Positions 62,397-64,000 of a DNA stretch of 64,000 nt are shown piece by piece. The DNA is from Pseudodesulfovibrio profundus (GTDB lineage: Bacteria; Desulfobacterota; Desulfovibrionia; Desulfovibrionales; Desulfovibrionaceae), in the NCBI RefSeq assembly GCF_900217235.1, contig NZ_LT907975.1, positions 3,075,001 through 3,139,000 of the forward strand, written 5' to 3'. Position numbers and translations under genes: made by a program. Below the pieces are notes generated by a model that was not told where the DNA came from, made no database searches, and saw nothing but the letters and a program-made list of their open reading frames with translations. The first letter of the stretch is position 1. Each line of letters starts with the position of its first letter.

Positions 62397-64000
62397 ATGT
62401 CTCTAGGGTTTCAGAGCAAGCTGACCCTTGCCACGCTGTTCATTGTCGTCTTGACCATTGCCTGCATGGCAGGTGTTAATTTTGTCAATTCAAGAAGCGA
62501 GTATCTCGAAAGTGGGATCGCTGCACTCGAAGATGTGTCTGCTACGCTGGCGGAAACCGTTGCCATGCAGGATCACCTCGCCCGCAAGAAAATCATTTCT
62601 GATCTGAATATATTCAAATCGACCATGGGGGTAAGCGGTCTCCCCATGTTCGAGATGCTCTATGATGTTGATATGACCATAACCGATCAGGTGACAGGGA
62701 CAACTCGTGACGTCACCATTCCTGCCTTCAAACTCGGATCAAAATATCTTCACGAGTCCTCAACACTGGTCGATACAATGGCCGAAACATCGGGCGTATT
62801 GTCTTCGGTGCTTCAGTTGAGTGACGAAAAGCTCATTCGAGTGAGCACCACTATACCTGTTGCTGGCGGAAGTTCGGCCAAAGGGGTGTACATACCGTCT
62901 GGCAACAAAGCGTATCGCGCGATTCTCGCAGGGGACCGATATGAAGGCATCATGCGGATGGGCGGGGGATGGTATGTGGTCGCCTATGAGGCCATCCGCG
63001 ACTTTGATGAAAACGTCATGGGGGCCTTGGAGGTGGCGCGACCCGTCATATCCGATGAGTTCAGCCGCTTCATTCGGAATGTCAACGTGGGAGGAAAGGG
63101 TCATTCGTATGTTTTCCTCGCTGATGGGTGGCAACCTGTTGAGGGCGCGAATGAGCAGACCGATGCTGCTCTCATCACAAAGGTTCTCGCAGATAGGGAA
63201 ATAGCCGCTCAAGGTGGTGTTGTGTCGGTGGATATTGATGGCGAGACCATCCATTCAAGGGTGGTGCCATTTGAGCCGTGGGGAGCGTTTATCGTTACCT
63301 CCATCACCCAGTCGGACATACTCCAGGGAGTTGATAAGCGGATTTTGATCAGTGCGGCAGAGTCGGCGGTGCTTCCGCTGGTTATCGCGCTGGTAATCAT
63401 TGGTGTGGTCAGCAGGCAACTGGTGGCCCCCATGAATACACTCGCAGCCGCGGCTGATGACGTCAGCAAGGGCAATTTCCAGTGTGATTTTGACTACAAA
63501 GCCAAGGATGCTATTGGCCGGACCATGGACGCCGTGGTGCATATGGTTGGAGAAATGAAGAACCAGCTTGGTTTTAGCCAGGGCGTGCTCAAGGGGGTTA
63601 CCATCCCGTGCGCGGTGGTGGACTTGGACAACAAGGTCACCCATCTCAATCAGGCGGCGGCCGATGTGCTCGGCAAGCGGAAAGAGCCAGAGAAGTACTA
63701 TGGCACAACGTTGAATGAAGTCGTCTATCATAATAGCAAGCGCAAGACGTTGACGCAAGTCGCCATGAAGAAGTGCGAGCAGGTGGAGTGGGAGATCGAG
63801 CTTGTTCGTGATGTCGACAACTCCAAGGCAATACTACAGGCCGTTGCCACGCCCATTTATGATCTTGATGGTGTTTTGATCGGAGCCATTACCATCTGGG
63901 TTGACCTGACTGAAGAGCGCAGGCAGCAGCAAACGGTCGAAGCCAAGAACCGGCTCATCGAGGAAGCGGCCCGTGAGGCCAATGGCATTGCACATTCTGT
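62397..64000 (+). CDS. Cache-HAMP-PAS receptor, probable methyl-accepting chemotaxis protein, 3' end outside window
   Basis: The frame from ATG 62397 stays open to the window edge (534 codons). It has an N-terminal membrane helix (LTLATLFIVVLTIACMAGVNFV, about 9-30), a periplasmic Cache-type sensor (GMQ-like part to about residue 300, including YVFLADGWQPVE), a second helix (VLPLVIALVIIGVV), a HAMP-like linker (APMNTLAAAADDVSKGNFQCDF), then a PAS domain (FSQGVLKGVTIPCAVVDLDNKVTHLNQAAADVLG). The last visible residues (NRLIEEAAREANGIAHS) look like the start of a receptor signalling domain. So it is probably a chemoreceptor; the ligand is unknown. It is cut by the window edge. Confidence 0.88.
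   Translation, partial: MSLGFQSKLTLATLFIVVLTIACMAGVNFVNSRSEYLESGIAALEDVSATLAETVAMQDHLARKKIISDLNIFKSTMGVSGLPMFEMLYDVDMTITDQVTGTTRDVTIPAFKLGSKYLHESSTLVDTMAETSGVLSSVLQLSDEKLIRVSTTIPVAGGSSAKGVYIPSGNKAYRAILAGDRYEGIMRMGGGWYVVAYEAIRDFDENVMGALEVARPVISDEFSRFIRNVNVGGKGHSYVFLADGWQPVEGANEQTDAALITKVLADREIAAQGGVVSVDIDGETIHSRVVPFEPWGAFIVTSITQSDILQGVDKRILISAAESAVLPLVIALVIIGVVSRQLVAPMNTLAAAADDVSKGNFQCDFDYKAKDAIGRTMDAVVHMVGEMKNQLGFSQGVLKGVTIPCAVVDLDNKVTHLNQAAADVLGKRKEPEKYYGTTLNEVVYHNSKRKTLTQVAMKKCEQVEWEIELVRDVDNSKAILQAVATPIYDLDGVLIGAITIWVDLTEERRQQQTVEAKNRLIEEAAREANGIAHS

Noticed and set aside
1..64000. tRNA, rRNA, CRISPR arrays or prophage
   Set aside because: None recognised by reading; no repeat-spacer pattern and no phage genes. 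A tRNA scan would settle the tRNA point.

Overview
The window is bacterial, gene-dense and moderately GC-rich. It looks like a sulfate-reducing Desulfovibrionaceae chromosome, probably a Pseudodesulfovibrio-type organism. The reasons are a complete Tmc transmembrane electron-transfer operon (tetraheme cytochrome c3 TmcA, CCG protein TmcB, cytochrome b-like TmcC, Trp-rich TmcD), the hydrogenase maturation factor HypF, indolepyruvate:ferredoxin oxidoreductase IorAB, three sigma-54 activators, two MCP-type receptors at the window edges, and above all an arsR-hgcA-hgcB mercury-methylation locus.

Layout. 1-7.7 kb: 3' part of a chemotaxis receptor, a DUF3298 protein, hypF and a DUF362 protein, a ModF-like twin ABC ATPase and a cold-shock protein. 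7.7-13.8 kb: three paralogous family-2 glycosyltransferases around a small Rossmann-like protein. 13.9-18.8 kb: a minus-strand operon of a TPR membrane protein, iorA, iorB and a GAF sigma-54 activator. 19-22 kb: proA, a DUF389 membrane protein and a conserved hypothetical. 22.2-23.4 kb: an intact IS5-like element with inverted repeats and a target duplication, sitting just upstream of a DUF401 permease. 25.4-28.4 kb: a CCG iron-sulfur protein facing arsR-hgcA-hgcB. 28.4-32.7 kb: rarD, a MocR regulator, azlCD and an Asp/Glu racemase. 32.7-45.7 kb: signalling genes (hybrid kinase, response regulator, PAS-rich sigma-54 activator, degenerate GGDEF protein), acyl-CoA synthetase, cyclophilin and a nickel/cobalt exporter with a MarR regulator. 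46.3-54.3 kb: sigma-54 activator, a candidate -24/-12 promoter, then nifX-like-tmcD-tmcC-tmcB-tmcA-hypothetical-usp-rec-rec. 54.7-57.3 kb: a DUF2157/DUF4401/GDYXXLXY membrane set that looks more AT-rich than its surroundings. 57.7-64 kb: DEAD-box helicase, a glycosyltransferase-like protein, a YgiQ radical SAM protein and the 5' part of another Cache-HAMP receptor.

The most notable find is hgcA. Its reading frame runs from an ATG with a ribosome site 4 bases after arsR, but it is interrupted by one in-frame TGA at codon 37. A plain ORF caller would start the gene 82 codons late. Everything after the TGA reads as HgcA-like protein, and a perfect 6-bp stem with a 6-base loop carrying G at loop position 2 starts 12 bases after the TGA, matching the bacterial SECIS pattern. 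I therefore read hgcA as a candidate selenoprotein gene with a Cys-Sec pair (C36-U37). HgcB is intact and has Cys73, Cys94 and Cys95. No tRNA, rRNA or CRISPR array was recognised.
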